Shown: positions 24,016 through 32,860, counted from the first letter of the stretch. The stretch is 64,000 nucleotides of DNA from Rhizobium etli CFN 42 (GCF_000092045.1 NC_007761.1:3041001-3105000), one strand, 5' to 3'. Numbers and translations: made by a program. Notes: generated by a model not told the origin, from the letters alone.

Positions 24016-24642
24016 TTAGAACTTCACGCCGATCCCGAATTTGAGTTCGTGCTGGTTGAGGTCGACATCAACACCGAGAATGTCTTTCTCGCCGAAGTCA
24101 TTGTACCGATACTCGCCGCGGGCGAAGATGTTGTTGGTGATGGCAAAGTCGACGCCAGCGCCGACAGTGTAACCGTTGAAGGTCTCCGTTTCCTTGTCGG
24201 ATCCCGGCAGGTCCACGTATCCGCGCGTGGCGGTCCAACCAGCCGCACCATAAAGCAGCGCTCTGTCAAAGGCGTAGCCGACACGGCCACGAACAGCGCC
24301 GGCCCAATCAGTCCCGACATCCGCCCCCAGCGCTTCCTCTTCGTTCCAGTTATATTCGAGGTTGCCCTCAATACCGACAACGATGTTGTTGTCGAACTGG
24401 AAATTGTAACCCGCAAATGCCCCAAAGACGCCGCCGTTAAAATCCTGAGAATCGCTGGCGCCGCCGGCGCTGAAGTCACCGTTTAGCCAACTGGCGCCGC
24501 CATCGATGCCGAGATACGGGCCTGACCAGGTGAAAGCTGGCGCAGCCGCAACAGGTGCGGCCGGCACGTCCTGCACGGCATCCGCTGCAAATGCGCTCGT
24601 TGCGACAAGTGCTAGAAAAGTGGTGGCGATCGTGAGCTTCAT
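24016..24642 (-). CDS. Outer membrane beta-barrel protein (Omp25/RopB-like)
   Basis: A 208-residue protein with a signal peptide (MKLTIATTFLALVATSAFAAD, cleavage after AFA) and repeated amphipathic strands ending in HELKFGIGVKF, the C-terminal Phe typical of barrel assembly. WSGPYLGIDGGASW and GAFAGYNFQFDN are hallmarks of the small porin-like family of Rhizobiales (RopB, Omp25/31). It probably stabilises the outer membrane. It lies just beyond the element debris, so it may mark the return to core chromosome. Confidence 0.85.
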   Translation of the reverse strand: MKLTIATTFLALVATSAFAADAVQDVPAAPVAAAPAFTWSGPYLGIDGGASWLNGDFSAGGASDSQDFNGGVFGAFAGYNFQFDNNIVVGIEGNLEYNWNEEEALGADVGTDWAGAVRGRVGYAFDRALLYGAAGWTATRGYVDLPGSDKETETFNGYTVGAGVDFAITNNIFARGEYRYNDFGEKDILGVDVDLNQHELKFGIGVKF

Positions 24643-24782
24643 GTTCGTGACCCCATGTCTTACAACACAACTGCAGGCTACAGCCTAACTCAACAAATGG
24701 CTGTAACGCCAAAGACACACTCGCAGAACCATACGGTAGAGAAACATATCCGCCGAAGCGGTCATGGCAAGTATCGCGCCTT

Positions 24783-24977
24783 CTAATAACTGCAAGACCG
24801 CCCATCGCTAGGTCTAAACCCATCGGCGCAGGCATGATTCAGGGGGCGACTCTCCTGATAGTAACCGCCGCTGATCGACGACGTCTGATCGACGCTTTCC
24901 GTCGACGTACAGGCCGAAATGATCGTTGAAAGGCTGATCAGCGTTCCGGTCGCGATATATGCGAAAAATCGGTTCAT
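24783..24977 (-). CDS. Small lipoprotein
   Basis: A 64-residue protein starting MNRFFAYIATGTLISLSTIISAC, with a lipobox ISAC and mature Cys23 followed by a Ser/Thr-rich tail. The downstream sequence contains two more Cys (NHACADGF, GRSCSY), perhaps a disulfide. GGAGAGCC precedes the ATG at 24977. Its role is unknown. Confidence 0.7.
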   Translation of the reverse strand: MNRFFAYIATGTLISLSTIISACTSTESVDQTSSISGGYYQESRPLNHACADGFRPSDGRSCSY

Positions 24978-25229
24978 CTGAGGCTCTCCTTCGGAGGGGC
25001 ATGGCTTTGCCCAAGCCGGCAATCTACCACGACGCGGCGAGAACCGGCGTTGATTCATGGCATCGGCTGCTCTTGCCGGCCTCTTGTAACGCTAAAGTGA
25101 TCGCCTTTGCGACCATCTTTTCAAGCCCATGCGCTGTCACATAACTGTCATGCAAAATTGCCCATTGTTATGGCAGCCTGCGCAAAATATATGCCGCCGG
25201 CTAACAAAAAAAAGAATGAGTGAACTGCC

Positions 25230-25373
25230 ATGAGCATACAGAAACTTTTCAACCGCAATCTCCTGACCCGTTTCGTCACCGGTCTCGGTGCGGTTCCCCA
25301 GCGCATTCGCGAAGCCCGCGAAGAGCGCAAGCCCGCGATTCATCCCTCCTTCATGGATGATTTCGGCGCCTGA
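25230..25373 (+). CDS. 47-residue basic hypothetical protein
   Basis: MSIQKLFNRNLLTRFVTGLG followed by an amphipathic, Arg/Glu-rich helix (AVPQRIREAREERKPA) and a MDDFGA tail. Its coding is consistent, but the ribosome binding site is weak. It could be a membrane-associated small protein. No family recognised. Confidence 0.5.
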   Translation: MSIQKLFNRNLLTRFVTGLGAVPQRIREAREERKPAIHPSFMDDFGA

Positions 25374-25686
25374 CGCGTGGCAAACCGCCGCCGGCGGCTC
25401 CTATCGAGCGGCGGCGGACAATTCTTTTCGGAACCAGATTCGACCGGCCGGCCTTCGGCCCGCCCGCCAATCCCGCCGAACTCGACATAGCCGAGTGTCG
25501 GATAAGGCGACGCTTTACCGTGGCCGCCTCCTCTGCCGCGGGCCTACCGGGGCCGGTGCAGCACCTTCTCCCTCCGCACCTCACATTTTTCTCCCGATCC
25601 GCATCCGCCCCTTCCCTTCCGCCGCAATAGCCTCACAATCAACCGACAGAAAGCTCATCCAGGAAACGACAACTAGGGAATGAAAC
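25374..25686. other. Intergenic region with GC hairpins
   Basis: A 313-bp gap. Immediately after the small ORF is a GC-rich hairpin (CCGCCGC near 25388 pairing with GCGGCGG near 25410) that could end the transcript. No gene supported. Confidence 0.5.
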
Positions 25687-26427
25687 ATGGCGCCGATTCT
25701 ATCCAAGACACTTGTGATGACTGCTCTTTTGGCCCTGCCGCTCGGCAGTGCCGCACCCGCCTTGGCGCAGGAGGCAAAGCCGCGTGAGGCGGTGATTTCG
25801 GTAACGGGCGATGGCGAATCGGCCGTGGCGCCCGATATGGCCATCGTCAATCTCGCCGTCGTCAAGCAGGCGAAGACCGCCCGCGAAGCGCTCGACGAGA
25901 ACAACAAGGCGATGAACGACGTGCTGAAGGCGCTGAAGGACGGCGGTATCGCCGAGCGCGATCTGCAGACATCAGGCTTCTCCATCCAGCCCCAGTATAA
26001 TTATCCGCAGCCGGTCGACGGCCAGCAGCAGCAGCCGCAGCTGATCGGCTACCAGACGATCAACTCCGTCACCGTGCGCTTGCGCGATCTTTCCAAGCTC
26101 GGCCAGGTGATCGACCAGTCCGTCACCCTCGGCATCAACCAGGGCGGCGACATCCAGTTCACCAACGACAAGCCGGAAGCGGCGTTCGAAGAGGCGCGCA
26201 AGAACGCCGTCGCCGAGGCCGTCAAGAAAGCGAAAACGCTGAGCGAAGCCGCAGGCGTCAAGCTCGGCCGCATCCTCGAGATCAACGAGAATGTGCCGCG
26301 CCCCCTGCCGCAGCCCGCTTATCGCGCCACGATGATGAAGGAAGCCGACGCAGCTGCCGTGCCCGTCCAGGGGGGCGAGAACAATTACACTGTCAGCGTC
26401 ACCGTGACCTTTGCCATCGAGCAGTAA
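25687..26427 (+). CDS. SIMPL (DUF541) domain periplasmic protein
   Basis: A 246-residue protein with a signal peptide (cleavage near ALAQEAKP). ISVTGDGESAVAPDMAIVNLAVV and the closing NNYTVSVTVTFAIEQ are typical of the SIMPL/DUF541 family (VxGxGxxxxxPDxA). Family members are secreted or periplasmic and have been linked to oxidative stress tolerance, but no clear enzymatic role is known. It is a single-gene unit. Confidence 0.85.
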   Translation: MAPILSKTLVMTALLALPLGSAAPALAQEAKPREAVISVTGDGESAVAPDMAIVNLAVVKQAKTAREALDENNKAMNDVLKALKDGGIAERDLQTSGFSIQPQYNYPQPVDGQQQQPQLIGYQTINSVTVRLRDLSKLGQVIDQSVTLGINQGGDIQFTNDKPEAAFEEARKNAVAEAVKKAKTLSEAAGVKLGRILEINENVPRPLPQPAYRATMMKEADAAAVPVQGGENNYTVSVTVTFAIEQ

Positions 26428-26519
26428 ATAGAAGCGGCGGTGCGTCTTTTTGAGGGCGAGCGATAGGCAGCAGATCCGCGGCAGGTTGATGCTGCGCGGT
26501 TTGCGCCGGTGCCGCCGAA

Positions 26520-26568
26520 GACCCCTCCCCAACCCCTCCCCACAAGGGTCCACAAGGGGGAGGGGCTT
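26520..26568. repeat. C-rich palindromic repeat
   Basis: CCCCTCCCCACAAGGGT and ACAAGGGGGAGGGG form inverted arms in the 264-bp gap between two genes. It resembles the short intergenic palindromic units of rhizobia and may terminate the upstream SIMPL transcript. Confidence 0.5.
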
Positions 26569-26691
26569 AGATGCCGCAAACTGAGCGCAAAGGAATCCCA
26601 CAAAAAGAAAACCGCCCTTGCCGATCGGGGAGACTGGCAAAGGCGGCTCTGGCGGCCGCATCGGGGAGACGAGGCCGGTATTCTGCAAAAA

Positions 26692-27039
26692 TCAGCGGCG
26701 CAAAGCGGGGCAGCCGCGGACGTTGGCGAAGCTCATTTCATCGGGGCCTCGGCGGGTCCAGCCCTGGACGATGACGCGGCGCGGGGTGATGTCGACGACG
26801 CGCGCGCGGCGGAAACCCCAATCGCGGGCGAGATCTTCCGCCAGCCGCGGATCGCAGCCGCGCGGGCGGCGCCGATCGAAGCCCGGCGGCGGAGGCGGAC
26901 GGCGATAATCGCGCGGCGGATCACGATCCTGATCGCCGATAATGATACTAAACTGGGCGGCCGCCGGGACGACCGTGCCGGCAAGAGTACCGGCGGCAAG
27001 CATGGCGGCAAGACCCGCCTTTGCCAGAAACTGCATCAT
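26692..27039 (-). CDS. Secreted small basic protein (paralogue A)
   Basis: A 115-residue protein with a signal peptide (AAMLAAGTLAGTVVPAAAQ), a Pro/Arg-rich linker (PPPPPGFDRRRPRGCDP) and a C-terminal domain FRRARVVDITPRRVIVQGWTRRGPDEMSFANVRGCPALRR. The C-terminal half is similar to the next gene (27203-27508), with two conserved cysteines. This suggests tandem duplication. Function unknown. Confidence 0.75.
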   Translation of the reverse strand: MMQFLAKAGLAAMLAAGTLAGTVVPAAAQFSIIIGDQDRDPPRDYRRPPPPPGFDRRRPRGCDPRLAEDLARDWGFRRARVVDITPRRVIVQGWTRRGPDEMSFANVRGCPALRR

Positions 27040-27202
27040 CGAAAAACCTTTCGTTCTATAGTCGGTGCGGTCGAGCCGCCCTCCCCATCACGCCGAAGCG
27101 TCAGTGGAATCACTTATACAAATCAGAGAAGAGACGGCTCAAAGTGTCGCCGTCAAGGCAAAAGGGGCGGCAAGCGCATGTCGGCGCTTGCCGTTCCGGT
27201 GT

Positions 27203-27508
27203 TCAGCGCCGGACCAGCGGGCAACCGCGGACATTGGCGAAGACCATCCTGTCCCAGCCGTGACGGTCGCGCCCGGCGACGACGACGACACGCGGCGACA
27301 TGCGGGTAATGTGGGCTCTGCGCAGGCCGAAATCGCGCGCCTTGCGCACGGCGTGCATCGGCGAGCAGCCGCGGATCGGACGATGATATTGGGCCTCGAC
27401 GATGAAGTTCGTCTGCGGCCCTGCGGCTGCCGCCGTGGAAACAGTGGCCGGAATGGATGAGAGGGCGAGCACTGCGGCAATGCAAGCCTTGGTGAGGAAA
27501 TGCGTCAT
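27203..27508 (-). CDS. Secreted small protein (paralogue B)
   Basis: A 101-residue protein with a signal peptide (AVLALSSIPATVSTAAAAG). The C-terminal domain LRRAHITRMSPRVVVVAGRDRHGWDRMVFANVRGCPLVRR closely follows the pattern in the adjacent paralogue (RRAxxxxxxPRxxxVxGxxRxGxDxMxFANVRGCPxxRR). The shared Cys pair (RGCSP and RGCP) probably forms a disulfide. Confidence 0.78.
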   Translation of the reverse strand: MTHFLTKACIAAVLALSSIPATVSTAAAAGPQTNFIVEAQYHRPIRGCSPMHAVRKARDFGLRRAHITRMSPRVVVVAGRDRHGWDRMVFANVRGCPLVRR

Positions 27509-27864
27509 GGAGTGTCTCCGTCGATTGGTCTTTTAAGCTCTCCCTTCAGGGATTGCCTCGACACTAAACACGGCAAGCTGAATGCTGTTCGAACCGGCCA
27601 TTCAGTTGGCATTCACAAGAACATGAGCGGTTTTCGACGGCTCTTCTTTCGATCGGGATTGGCATGCTCGTCTGGACCTCTCGTCCGACGGAGACCGCTC
27701 ATCGCCCGCCCCGTCCTTCGAGGCTCCGGCCTTCGGCCTGCGCGCCTCCAGGATGAGGGCTGATACGGGGTGCCGTGCGGCTGAGGCGCTGATCGGGTGT
27801 GCCGTGCGGCTGGTGGGTTGATCGGTGTGCCATGGCCTCAGCGAGGCAAAGACGCGCGGCGCTC
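27509..27864. other. Intergenic region with repeats
   Basis: No gene in 356 bp. It holds the dispersed CGTCCTTCGAGG repeat at 27720-27760 and a degenerate tandem duplication of about 29 bp (GTGCCGTGCGGCTG...TGATCGG) at 27770-27827. Confidence 0.55.
27720..27760. repeat. Dispersed CGTCCTTCGAGG-type repeat
   Basis: CCCCGTCCTTCGAGGCTCC ... CTCCAGGATGAGGG, related to copies at 7606-7646 and 32861-32900. Confidence 0.65.
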
Positions 27865-28335
27865 TCAGGCCCCGAGATGCAGCACGATTTCACGCCGGTG
27901 CGGCCGGTCGCGATGTTCGAAGAGGTAGAGGCCCTGCCAGGTGCCCAGCGTCAGGCGCCCTCTGGAAACGGGAATGCCGATCGACACCTGCGTCAGCGCG
28001 GCCTTGATATGCGCCGGCATGTCGTCCGGCCCCTCGGCCCTGTGCACGACCCAGCCCATCGATGGATCGGAGGCCGGCGGCACGAGGCGGCGGAAGAAGG
28101 AAAGAAGGTCGCTGCGCACGTCTGGATCGGCATTTTCCTGAATCAGCAGCGAACAGGATGTGTGGCGCACGAAGACGGTGAGAAGCCCCTCCTCCCGTCC
28201 CGAGGCGCTGACGTAGGCCTCCGCCTGATCGGTGAATTCGTAAAGTCCCTGGCCGCGGGTGGCCAAGCTGAGAATTGTCTGGGGCACGGGCGCTCTCCGT
28301 CTCGCAATGACATTGTCCGCGAGTTGGCGCGCCAT
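27865..28335 (-). CDS. YjbQ/UPF0047 family protein (secondary thiamine-phosphate synthase-like)
   Basis: A 156-residue single-domain protein. HTSCSLLIQENADPDV and the C-terminal GRLTLGTWQGLYLFEHRD are the signature motifs of the UPF0047/YjbQ family, where conserved His residues bind a metal. Some members can replace thiamine-phosphate synthase weakly; the true role is not settled. The ATG at 28335 is chosen over a TTG at 28344. Confidence 0.9.
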   Translation of the reverse strand: MARQLADNVIARRRAPVPQTILSLATRGQGLYEFTDQAEAYVSASGREEGLLTVFVRHTSCSLLIQENADPDVRSDLLSFFRRLVPPASDPSMGWVVHRAEGPDDMPAHIKAALTQVSIGIPVSRGRLTLGTWQGLYLFEHRDRPHRREIVLHLGA

Positions 28336-28386
28336 GACGGCCAAGTCAATGGCCGTCGCACGGGCAGATCGATGCCCGCCACCCGG

Positions 28387-28986
28387 TCAGGGCCCGTTCA
28401 CCAGCTTGAGGATGAGCTGCTGGATATTGCCGCCGTCGCCCATTTCGACCTTGTCGAAGTCGCGGCCGCGCTGGCGCTGCCGTGCGGAAATCTCGCCGAG
28501 GCGCCGGGTCAGCTCAACCCTGATTTTCTGGCAATCGGGGTCGTCGGCAACCGTGAAGCCGACGCTCATCGCCTCGATTTCCTTGACCATGTCCTTGATG
28601 GTTTCGCCATGCACCCGCTCATGCGCGGCAACGCCTGAAATGAAACCATCCCAGCTGCTCTTGACGGCTGACGGCAGCGCGGCCGAGGGCTTAGGCAGCG
28701 TATAGGTGATGATGAGCTTCGGCTTGTTGGTCGTGATAACGCAGGCGTTGCCCTGCGGCTCGTATTTGCGGGTCCAGGTCAGCTTGAACGTCGTATGCGC
28801 GATAACCCGGCCCGTCACGCCGGCCTTGGGGCCCTGTGCCCCAATCGATTGATAAAGTTCGGCACCGGTCTTGCCTGAAATCGAATAGGGCCGCACTTCC
28901 TCGATCGCCTGCCATTCGGTCTGCGCCGCGGCCGGTCGTGCGGCGAAAACTGCTGCCAATAGGTAGGGTAGAAAAGTCTTCGTCAC
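28387..28986 (-). CDS. DUF922 family putative Zn-dependent protease, secreted
   Basis: A 199-residue protein. A GTG at 28986 gives a clean signal peptide (MTKTFLPYLLAAVFAARPAAAQ); a TTG at 29001 is an alternative. The motif AAHERVHGE (HExxH-type) is the presumed metal site of DUF922 proteins. It faces the periplasm and lies downstream of a Crp/Fnr-type gene, both on the minus strand. Confidence 0.82.
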   Translation of the reverse strand: MTKTFLPYLLAAVFAARPAAAQTEWQAIEEVRPYSISGKTGAELYQSIGAQGPKAGVTGRVIAHTTFKLTWTRKYEPQGNACVITTNKPKLIITYTLPKPSAALPSAVKSSWDGFISGVAAHERVHGETIKDMVKEIEAMSVGFTVADDPDCQKIRVELTRRLGEISARQRQRGRDFDKVEMGDGGNIQQLILKLVNGP

Positions 28987-29064
28987 GCTCCGCCCCGTCA
29001 AGTGATTCCCGCCACCCTAACGGCGCCGTTCTTCCCTTTCAACGCGCATGCGATGCGGCAGATA

Positions 29065-29784
29065 TCAGCGCGGCTCTCTGGAGATGCTGAGATAGGCGGG
29101 GTCGAATTCGGCGATCTCCTGCAGGCGTTCCCAATCGACGATGGTGATCGTTCGGTTCTCCCAGGTGAAGACGCCCTCGCGCCTGAGAGCCTGCAGCGTC
29201 TTGTTGAGGTGGACCACCGATATACCGAGCACGTCCGCCATCTCGATCTGCGTCAGCGGAAACTGAAAGCTTTCGCCCCGGGTGCGCCTAACGACCTTCA
29301 GCCGCATGAAGAGTTCGCAGACGAGATGGGCGATCTGGGCGCGTTTGGAGCGCCGCCCCATGGCGACGATCCATTCCCGGTGAATGGCGCCGTCGACCAG
29401 CGTGTCGAGCCAAAGCAGCCGCGTCAAATGCGGCATGCGCTCGGTGATCGCCCTCAAGTCGGCATGATCGGCTAAAGCGACGTGGCAGGGTGAGAGCGCA
29501 ACGATGCCATGATCCATTACCTTGACGGGAAAAGCATGGAGGTCGACAAAGTCGCCGGCAACATGAAGTGCGGTGATCTGCCGGCTGCCGTCCGCCATCA
29601 CCTTGTAGCGCGCCGCGAACCCGTCGAGCAGCAGCGTGCTGAAGGGCGGCCGGCTGCCTTGGGAAACGAGATCTTCTCCGACGGCGAATTGCCTGTCCTT
29701 GACGAGGATCGACCGAAGAAGGTTTTCCTCCTCGTTCGACAGCACATCACGGCTTCCAAGGTTCAGCAACAAGGGTTCAATCAC
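29065..29784 (-). CDS. Crp/Fnr family transcriptional regulator
   Basis: A 239-residue regulator starting with GTG. The N-terminal half is a cyclic-nucleotide-binding-like barrel (ALHVAGDFVDLHAFPV), and the C-terminal helix-turn-helix is LTQIEMADVLGISVVHLNKTLQALRREGVF. The FNR cysteine cluster and FixK-type residues are not seen, so this is a Crp/Fnr family member of unknown effector. Similar rhizobial genes are numerous. Confidence 0.88.
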   Translation of the reverse strand: MIEPLLLNLGSRDVLSNEEENLLRSILVKDRQFAVGEDLVSQGSRPPFSTLLLDGFAARYKVMADGSRQITALHVAGDFVDLHAFPVKVMDHGIVALSPCHVALADHADLRAITERMPHLTRLLWLDTLVDGAIHREWIVAMGRRSKRAQIAHLVCELFMRLKVVRRTRGESFQFPLTQIEMADVLGISVVHLNKTLQALRREGVFTWENRTITIVDWERLQEIAEFDPAYLSISREPR

Positions 29785-29916
29785 GGTCCTGTCTCCCGCT
29801 ATCGCAAGGGCTCGGGGCCGTCTCGGTGCAACCTGTATTTTCTATAGGAATCAAGGCCTAGCCTCGGGAACAATTGTCTTCATTGGTTATTTCCTCTCTG
29901 ACGCGCAGGAAAGAAC

Positions 29917-30162
29917 ATGGCTCGCTACTATTTCGATCTACACAACGGGGAAGGTCCGACCCGCGACGAGCACGGCACCGAGCTCAAATCTCGTGAAGAC
30001 ATCCCCAAAGAGGTGACCCGCATCCTGCTGGACGTGGCGCGAGACGAATTGCCGGCAGGTGACCGCATGACGATCGCCGTTACCGTCCGCGACGAGCGCG
30101 GCGATCCTGTCACAGTCGCCAGTCTCGTCTTCAGCAATGAATGGGTCGACGTCATTCGATGA
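29917..30162 (+). CDS. DUF6894 family small protein
   Basis: An 81-residue protein (MARYYFDLHNGEGPTRDEHGTEL ... EVTRILLDVARDELP ... VTVRDERGDPV). It matches the DUF6894 pattern: xRYFFxxxxGxxxxDxxGxEL, a helix, then strands. It is common in rhizobia, often in several copies. A paralogue is encoded at 30379-30609. The ATG follows GCGCAGGAAAGAAC. Confidence 0.8.
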   Translation: MARYYFDLHNGEGPTRDEHGTELKSREDIPKEVTRILLDVARDELPAGDRMTIAVTVRDERGDPVTVASLVFSNEWVDVIR

Positions 30163-30378
30163 CGGCCTCTGGATGCCGGCGGGTCCCATATACGCATCAA
30201 TCCAACTGGTCGATGGATGCGCTCTAGCTCCTTGCTTTCATGCATGTCGTCATCCGCACACTTCCGGGAGCGACATGCATTAAGACCCACCCCGGCGGGC
30301 GGCAATTAAATTTGACATAGTTCCGCGAGTGGCCCGAAGGCGTCGACAGGCATTTCTCCGATTGAGGTCCGATCGCTT

Positions 30379-30609
30379 CTATTTCGCGATCTCTTCCAGA
30401 ATCAGCCGAATTTCCGCAAGCGGTTTGCGGCTTTCGTCGAAAAGTTCGACCGAAAGCATGTTCAAAGGCGCAGTGGGCAAGCCTTCGGCTGCCATTTCCG
30501 CGAGGACCCTTCGCGCCTCTGCCTTGGCAGCCTCGACGGATTCGAATTCGTATCCGGTCTCGGTGCCGACACCATCGCGATCGAAGAGCTGGAAGTGGAA
30601 TTTCGGCAC
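30379..30609 (-). CDS. DUF6894 family small protein
   Basis: A 76-residue protein (MPKFHFQLFDRDGVGTETGYEFES ... LNMLSVELFDESRKPLAEIRLILEEIAK) in the same family as 29917-30162. A perfect EcfG-type promoter lies 26 nt upstream, so general-stress induction is likely. GAAGGAGCATGCCG surrounds the start. Confidence 0.8.
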   Translation of the reverse strand: MPKFHFQLFDRDGVGTETGYEFESVEAAKAEARRVLAEMAAEGLPTAPLNMLSVELFDESRKPLAEIRLILEEIAK

Positions 30610-30634
30610 GGCATGCTCCTTCGATGATCCCCCT

Positions 30635-30659
30635 AACGATGCTGAAGGCGACAGGTTCC
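30635..30659 (-). promoter_or_regulatory. EcfG-type general stress promoter
   Basis: On the minus strand GGAAC, a 16-nt spacer and CGTT match the alpha-proteobacterial EcfG/RpoE2 consensus exactly. It precedes the DUF6894 gene starting at 30609 by 26 nt, a normal distance for transcription start and ribosome binding. Confidence 0.7.
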
Positions 30660-30696
30660 GGCCGAACGATTTTCTGCGCCCGCCATCCGGCGATCC

Positions 30697-31095
30697 TCAG
30701 AAAGCGCCGGCCTCGGGCGAAGCCAATTCCTCGATTGCGTCGACACGGTCGGGATAGAAGGCGAGATGGTCTTTGATGTTGCTGACGGCGGCATGCGGGG
30801 CTTCGTAGGTCCAGGCCGCGTTCTCGGAGCGTTTGCCGCCCAAAGCAATACTGTAATAAGAGGCATCGCCCTTGTAAGGGCAATGCGTGCCGTGATCGGT
30901 GCGCTGAAGCAGCGACATCTCGACATCCCTGCGAGGGATATACTGGACCGGTGGATAGGAAGCCTCGCGCAGCGTCAGCGCGTTGCGGCTATCGCCAATC
31001 GTCCTGCCGGCGACGGTGACGACGACGCGGCAGGGATTGTGCTCGACGGTGATCGGATGGTCCGGCCCCGGAATCTTGATCGACTTGTCCAACAT
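30697..31095 (-). CDS. DUF427 domain protein
   Basis: A 132-residue protein. VEHNPCRVVVTVAGRTIGDSRNALTLREASYPPVQYIPRRDV and HCPYKGDASYYSI match the DUF427 signature (CPYKGxAxY). The frame runs upstream to 31383, but coding begins at MLDKSIKIPG (31095). The family has an unusual beta fold and no established activity. Confidence 0.9.
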   Translation of the reverse strand: MLDKSIKIPGPDHPITVEHNPCRVVVTVAGRTIGDSRNALTLREASYPPVQYIPRRDVEMSLLQRTDHGTHCPYKGDASYYSIALGGKRSENAAWTYEAPHAAVSNIKDHLAFYPDRVDAIEELASPEAGAF

Positions 31096-31175
31096 GGGTT
31101 CGTCTCCAGAAGATGTGGATGCCCCTGAGATAGGGCGCTCATGCCGCCGGCCCAAGCCCCGAGCGTTTCCTTCCC

Positions 31176-31874
31176 TTACAACTGGAATGCGAAACGCGGC
31201 GATGCCTGACTGAGGGCGGCGGTCGCCGCTGTCACCGACCAGTGACGCGCGAATGCATCCGCGAGCGTCGCAACCAAGCTGGCGGCATCCTCGCCGGCCC
31301 CGGCATGCAGCGCCTCGGCGACGATCAGCACCGAGCCCGTCGTCTCGCGCACCGCCGAGAGCCCGCTCTGCCGGTTCGTCCAACGGCGGGCATGGGCCCT
31401 ACCCTCATCATCCGCGAAGATCACCTCGCCCGGCTCAGGATGTTCGCTTTGACCGCTGAAGGTGAGATAGGTCTCATGCCCCGTTGCATGCCGCACCTGG
31501 AGATCGCCGGCAATTTTTTCCGTGTCGAAGACGGCGACAGGAATGGCGAAGGCGAGCGAAACCGCATTGCAGAGATCGACGAGCGGATGCAGGCGCGGCA
31601 GCGCGTGTTCCTGGCGGAAGCGGCGCAGCAGCGCTTCGGAGGCCGAGCGATATTGCGTCGGCTTCAAGCCCATACGGGAAAAGCCGCGCCGCCAGGCCTG
31701 GATCTCCGGAAACTCGCTTTCCTGGGCTTCCGCGAGGCGGGCCCCGGCGATCGCGCTGAAACTTGCGATCGCCTCTTCGACGTCTGCCGACGCGTCAACG
31801 CCATCGGCAGAAAGCGCGCCGGCGGCAAGCTCCGGAAAAGCCTGCCATATCGCGTCGGAATGGCTGAACTGCAT
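31176..31874 (-). CDS. B3/B4 (tRNA-synthetase beta-like) domain protein
   Basis: A 232-residue protein. FRQEHALPRLHPLVDLCNAVSLAFAIPVAVFDTEKI is the core of the B3/4 domain found in the phenylalanyl-tRNA synthetase beta chain and in stand-alone editing-like proteins. The start is likely ATG 31874 (GAAGGG at good spacing); ATG 31880 would overlap the previous stop. It is co-transcribed with the DMT exporter gene upstream. Confidence 0.88.
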   Translation of the reverse strand: MQFSHSDAIWQAFPELAAGALSADGVDASADVEEAIASFSAIAGARLAEAQESEFPEIQAWRRGFSRMGLKPTQYRSASEALLRRFRQEHALPRLHPLVDLCNAVSLAFAIPVAVFDTEKIAGDLQVRHATGHETYLTFSGQSEHPEPGEVIFADDEGRAHARRWTNRQSGLSAVRETTGSVLIVAEALHAGAGEDAASLVATLADAFARHWSVTAATAALSQASPRFAFQL

Positions 31875-31876
31875 GA

Positions 31877-32767
31877 TCATTTCCCTTCGATGAATTTCCT
31901 GTGGCTTCCGGCAAAGGCAAGCCCGGACACGGCCGCCAGCACGCAGGCGATGCCGGCGATGTGGTTGAAGCCGATCGGCTCGCCGAGGAGGACGAAGGCG
32001 AGCATGACGGCCGAAACCGGCGCAAGCGCGGTGAAGAGCGCGGCTTCGGTGCCGCTCACCCTCTCTGCCCCCGCATACCAGAGCAAAAAGCCGCCGACGG
32101 TCGGCACCAGGGCGTAATAGACGACGGCAGCGGCAGCGCTTTCGGCAAACCCATGAACGGGCGCCTCGAAAATGGCCGGAACGATCGAGAAGACGAAACC
32201 GATGCCGGTCATCAGCGTCGACTGGGCAAGCGGGGCAATGTCGGCCGTCAGCCGCTTGTTCAAGAGAATGAACAAGCCCTCGCAGATGACCGCGAGGAAA
32301 ATCAGCAGATTGCCGGCAAGCGACCCGCCAGTCGCCCCCGGCGTGAAGGCGATCGAAAACACGCCGGCGCTCGCCAACACCACCGCCAGAAGCAGGGCGC
32401 GCCCCGGCCGCTCGCGCAGCACCAGGATCGAAACCGCCGCCGCGACCACCGGCAGCGTGCCGATGATGACGCCCGCATCGGCGGCTGAAGTCAAGCTGAG
32501 GCCCGATATCAGCAGCGTCGTATAGCCGACACTGCCGGCGCCGGCCTGAATGACGAGGATGAGACGGTCGTGGCTGGAGAGCTTCGGCACCCGGGCGCCG
32601 CTTGCCCGCATCAGCAGGAAAAAGACGGGAAGAGCGAGGGCGAAGCGCAAGGCGGTGGCCGTGAAGGGCGGCAGTCCTGACGCGATGATCTTGCTCGCAA
32701 TGACAGTGCTGCCGACCGTCAGCATGGCCAGCGCCAGATAGAAATAGCCTTGAACCTGTCTCGACAT
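31877..32767 (-). CDS. DMT superfamily transporter (EamA domain)
   Basis: A 296-residue membrane protein with about ten transmembrane helices in two EamA halves. The second half shows FTALAPVSAVMLAFVLLGEPIGFNHIAG, a standard EamA C-terminal motif. The start MSRQVQGYFYL at 32767 is preferred over longer frames. It probably exports a metabolite or amino acid. It abuts the B3/B4 gene, and is divergent in function from the AraC regulator next door, which may control it. Confidence 0.9.
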   Translation of the reverse strand: MSRQVQGYFYLALAMLTVGSTVIASKIIASGLPPFTATALRFALALPVFFLLMRASGARVPKLSSHDRLILVIQAGAGSVGYTTLLISGLSLTSAADAGVIIGTLPVVAAAVSILVLRERPGRALLLAVVLASAGVFSIAFTPGATGGSLAGNLLIFLAVICEGLFILLNKRLTADIAPLAQSTLMTGIGFVFSIVPAIFEAPVHGFAESAAAAVVYYALVPTVGGFLLWYAGAERVSGTEAALFTALAPVSAVMLAFVLLGEPIGFNHIAGIACVLAAVSGLAFAGSHRKFIEGK

Positions 32768-32860
32768 TCCGCGCCTCCGATTGGATGCGCCGAAGAAACA
32801 GCAGCGACCGGTCGGGGTCTTGAACGAAATTGCAGAGCGTATGACCAATGCTGGCCAGCC

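Noticed and set aside
25137..25343. Minus-strand frame of 68 codons
   Set aside because: Antisense to the better supported plus-strand small gene at 25230-25373 and without an RBS.
29867..29888. Second EcfG-type promoter before the DUF6894 gene at 29917
   Set aside because: GGAAC is present but the spacing to GGTT is about 14 nt, outside the usual 16-17.
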